Source of the DNA: Halohasta litchfieldiae
GTDB taxonomy: Archaea > Halobacteriota > Halobacteria > Halobacteriales > Haloferacaceae
NCBI RefSeq assembly: GCF_002788215.1
Contig: NZ_CP024845.1
Coordinates: 496,001-560,000 of the forward strand
Reading direction: 5' to 3'
Length of the DNA: 64,000 nt
Under the pieces are notes generated by a model, which was given only the letters and a program-made list of their open reading frames with translations, ran no database searches and had not been told where the DNA came from. The position numbers were made by a program, and so were the translations under genes. Positions 61,583 to 64,000 of the stretch are shown in pieces (positions within the stretch are counted from its first letter, which is position 1; each line of letters begins with the position of its first letter).

Positions 61583-62998
61583 ATGACTGAACTTCCGCGA
61601 TCCGACCCACTGGCGGCGGTCTCGCCGCTCGACGGTCGGTACGCCCGCCGGACGGCCCCACTCTCACCGTACGCCAGCGAATCCGGTCTCATGCGCGCTC
61701 GTGTCCACGTAGAGGCTGACTACCTGCTCGCCCTCGCCGATCTCGATGCCGTCCCAATCGAGTTGAGCGACGCCGAGTCGACCACCCTCCGTGAGACCTA
61801 CGAGAGCTTCAAGGCCGAGGACGCCCGACTGATCAAAGAACTCGAAGTCGACGGCGCCGCCGGGTACACAGCGACTAACCACGACGTCAAAGCGGTCGAA
61901 TACTTCCTCCGCATCAAGCTGGACGACTCGGAGGCTGTCGACGACGCCGAACGACTCTACCCGTGGATTCATTTCGGCCTCACCAGCGAGGACGTCAACA
62001 ATCTCGCTCACAGACTGCTGGTCAAACCGGCTGTTGAGACCGTGCTCGTCCCCACGCTGCAGGATCTCCGCGACGAACTGGTCGACCTCGCCCACGAACA
62101 CAGCGACCTCTCGATGCTGGCCCGGACCCATGGCCAGCCCGCGACGCCGACCACGTTCGGCAAGGAGATGGCCGTCTACGCCTCCCGGCTCGGCAAGGCC
62201 ATCGGGCGTGTGCAGGCCACCACTGACGACCTCTCGGGCAAACTCGCAGGGGCTTCTGGGACCTACGCGGCCCACCACGCCGCCTATCCCGATGTCGACT
62301 GGCAGGCCTTTTCGGAATCCTTTGTCACCGACCTCGGTCTCGACCACACCGAACTCGCCACGCAGGTCAACCCCTGTGACGATCTGAGCGCGGTATTCGA
62401 CGCCCTGCGCGGCGTTAATAACGTTCTAACAGATATGGATCGGGATATGTGGCTCTACATCTCGGATCGCTATCTCGGTCAACAGACCGTCAAAGGCGAA
62501 ACCGGCTCGTCGACGATGCCCCACAAGGTCAACCCCATCGACTTCGAGAACAGCGAGGGCAACCTCTCGAAAGCCAACTCGGATCTCACGTTCCTCGCTG
62601 ACTACATCACAACCTCTCGACTCCAGCGGGATCTCTCGGATTCGACGGTCAAACGCAACATCGGTGCGGCCTTCGGTCACTGTCTGATCGGGTATAAAAA
62701 GGCCCAAGCCGGATTGGACAAGATCGTCCCCAACGAGCAGGTAATGACCGAGGAGCTGGAGGCCACCCCCGAGATCATCGGTGAGGCGGTTCAGACGATC
62801 CTCCGACGAGAGGGCGACACCGACGCCTACGAGCGTGTCAAGGACCTCACTCGCGGCAAACACGTGACAATCGAAGACTTCTACGACCTCTTTGAGTCGC
62901 TTGATGTCGACGAGTCAGTTCGTGAGGAACTGCTCGCACTGACGCCGACCGGCTACACTGGCGTTGCCGACGAGTTGGTCGACCAAGTCGACGACTGA
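61583..62998 (+). CDS. purB: Adenylosuccinate lyase
   Basis: The 471-residue product belongs to the fumarase/aspartase superfamily. Signatures are the N-terminal SPLDGRYARRTAPLSPY, TNHDVKAVEYFLR, LTSEDVNNLAH, ARTHGQPATPTTFGKEM, and the family signature GSSTMPHKVNPIDFEN with the mobile catalytic Ser loop. It converts SAICAR to AICAR and adenylosuccinate to AMP. The start is ATG 61583 (MTELPRSD); upstream frame sequence is antisense to the purNH gene. Confidence 0.96.
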   Translation: MTELPRSDPLAAVSPLDGRYARRTAPLSPYASESGLMRARVHVEADYLLALADLDAVPIELSDAESTTLRETYESFKAEDARLIKELEVDGAAGYTATNHDVKAVEYFLRIKLDDSEAVDDAERLYPWIHFGLTSEDVNNLAHRLLVKPAVETVLVPTLQDLRDELVDLAHEHSDLSMLARTHGQPATPTTFGKEMAVYASRLGKAIGRVQATTDDLSGKLAGASGTYAAHHAAYPDVDWQAFSESFVTDLGLDHTELATQVNPCDDLSAVFDALRGVNNVLTDMDRDMWLYISDRYLGQQTVKGETGSSTMPHKVNPIDFENSEGNLSKANSDLTFLADYITTSRLQRDLSDSTVKRNIGAAFGHCLIGYKKAQAGLDKIVPNEQVMTEELEATPEIIGEAVQTILRREGDTDAYERVKDLTRGKHVTIEDFYDLFESLDVDESVREELLALTPTGYTGVADELVDQVDD

Positions 62999-63085
62999 TC
63001 GTAGTCGGTGACTAACGGGAGTAGAGATCAAGTAACGCAGGTGTCGACTTTTAGAAAACGACTACTCAGTAGCGTCGCGAACCGG

Positions 63086-63898
63086 TCACTCCGAATCCTT
63101 GGCGTGGGCGACGATAACGGGTGAGTCGGCCTCTCGCTGGACGTGTTTTGTGGTTGAGCCAAAGACGAACCGTTCGAGCGGGCCGACCGTCGGCGCCCCC
63201 ATGACAGTGAGATCGTAGTAACTCGACTGCTCGGTGATTGCCTCGGTTGCATCCGACGCTTCGTAGAGCCAGGTGTCGACGCGCTCGGCGTCCTCCTCGG
63301 AGATGGTGGCCAGCGCCGAGTTCAGTACGGTCTTCCCCCGGTCGTGGCTCTCGTCGTCGTCGGATTCGATCACGTGAAACAGGTCGACTGCGGCATCGTT
63401 GGCGCGGGCGACCGCAACCGCGGTTTCGACGGCCAACTGGCTGTGGTGGCCGCCCGCAATCGGGACCAGAATCGAGGCAATCCGGTCGGTGGTCCCCCGA
63501 CCGTCGACGGTGAGGACATCAGTTTTCGAGGAAAGTCGCTCGGCGCAATCCGAGAACAGTTCGCCGATCAGATGCTGTTTGGCGTCCCGTTCGATAACGA
63601 GCGCCGAGGGCTTGTGCTGGCTGACCACCGGGTCAAGCGACAGTTCGGTTTCGACTGGTGACGTCTGCGAGCAGTGACCGTCACGATGGCTTTCGGGAAG
63701 CGAGTCTGGGTTGTCGGCCGTGTCAGCCACTTCAGCCTCGGCGCTGACAAGCAGGTCACACTCTCGGCTCGTGGCGAGTGCATGGGCGACCGACGCAGCG
63801 CGGCGATAGGTCGTCTCCTCGCTGATCGGACCGAGTAAACAGGGACCAATCCGCGGATACTCCTCTGTGATTGATCCGGTTTCGGATACGCCGATCAT
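63086..63898 (-). CDS. Two-domain universal stress-like protein
   Basis: The 270-residue product's C-terminal half is a UspA domain: ASILVPIAGGHHSQLAVETA at the start and VMGAPTVGPLERFVFGSTTK as the nucleotide loop, ending SPVIVAH. The N-terminal half appears to be a diverged UspA domain without the glycine loop (CLLGPISEETTYRRAASVAH; KPSALVIERDAKQHLIG). This pseudo-tandem architecture is found in haloarchaeal transporter-linked proteins. The ATG at 63898 precedes AT-rich promoter sequence; 63899-64000 holds no other gene. Confidence 0.8.
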   Translation of the reverse strand: MIGVSETGSITEEYPRIGPCLLGPISEETTYRRAASVAHALATSRECDLLVSAEAEVADTADNPDSLPESHRDGHCSQTSPVETELSLDPVVSQHKPSALVIERDAKQHLIGELFSDCAERLSSKTDVLTVDGRGTTDRIASILVPIAGGHHSQLAVETAVAVARANDAAVDLFHVIESDDDESHDRGKTVLNSALATISEEDAERVDTWLYEASDATEAITEQSSYYDLTVMGAPTVGPLERFVFGSTTKHVQREADSPVIVAHAKDSE

Positions 63899-64000
63899 TA
63901 GTATACACCATCCTGTGTGCTGATGTGGTATAAAGAACAGTGATATTGGACTGAGTGGTATGTATCGCGTTATTTTTCGATGATACTTTCTTCGACCGCC

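Overview
The window is haloarchaeal (class Halobacteria). The proteins are strongly acidic and rich in Asp/Glu, and V-D pairs encoded GTC GAC are very common. Lineage-typical families include bacterio-opsin-activator (HTH_10) regulators, DUF7342/DUF7344-type proteins, a PurN-AICAR transformylase fusion, Tat lipoproteins, ISH3 and IS1341/TnpB elements. I do not assign a genus.

Positions 1-35 kb are accessory DNA. They carry a replication-origin candidate around an orc1/cdc6 gene (594-2900), with a deleted family-B DNA polymerase gene beside it. Then come a large GLUG-repeat surface protein, a voltage-gated K+ channel, an HTH_10 response regulator and a 7TM histidine kinase. Next are remnants of a lipid kinase gene and a TnpB element. 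At 14.9-21.5 kb lies a contractile-injection-type cargo island: an AAA+ ATPase of the Afp15 type diverges from a DUF4157 (HExxH) effector gene and a coupled partner gene. These are followed by an orphan cassette holding a second effector C-terminus and a second partner gene broken by an amber codon. At 22.4-24.3 kb is a second polymerase remnant, a second cluster of origin-like repeats and a gene resembling the iron-sulfur domain of primase PriL. The rest of the zone holds TrmB and Lrp regulators, a DUF7342/TumE-like pair, a nonsense-mutated HTH_10 sensor gene, a Fic protein, three overlapping small genes, two arrays of G-loop hairpins and an ISH3 element at a deletion junction.

From about 35.4 kb the window is mostly chromosomal housekeeping DNA: YhbY-MscS, a LUD protein, a VOC dioxygenase-like protein, a three-gene ABC exporter operon with a permease fused to a PrsW-like protease domain, flavin reductase, DUF429, a long coiled-coil protein, an MBL hydrolase, a 2-hydroxyacid dehydrogenase, a LOG-like protein, an orphan adenine methyltransferase, tRNA-Gln, UspA proteins, sucCD, and divergent purNH/purB. 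A lipoprotein gene at 51.4-53.2 kb is cleanly interrupted by a recent insertion sequence.

The most promising unusual systems are the orphan effector/partner cassette beside the DUF4157 gene, the two polymerase-remnant/origin modules, and the G-loop hairpin arrays. All functional statements come from reading the sequence and recognising families; no database search was run.
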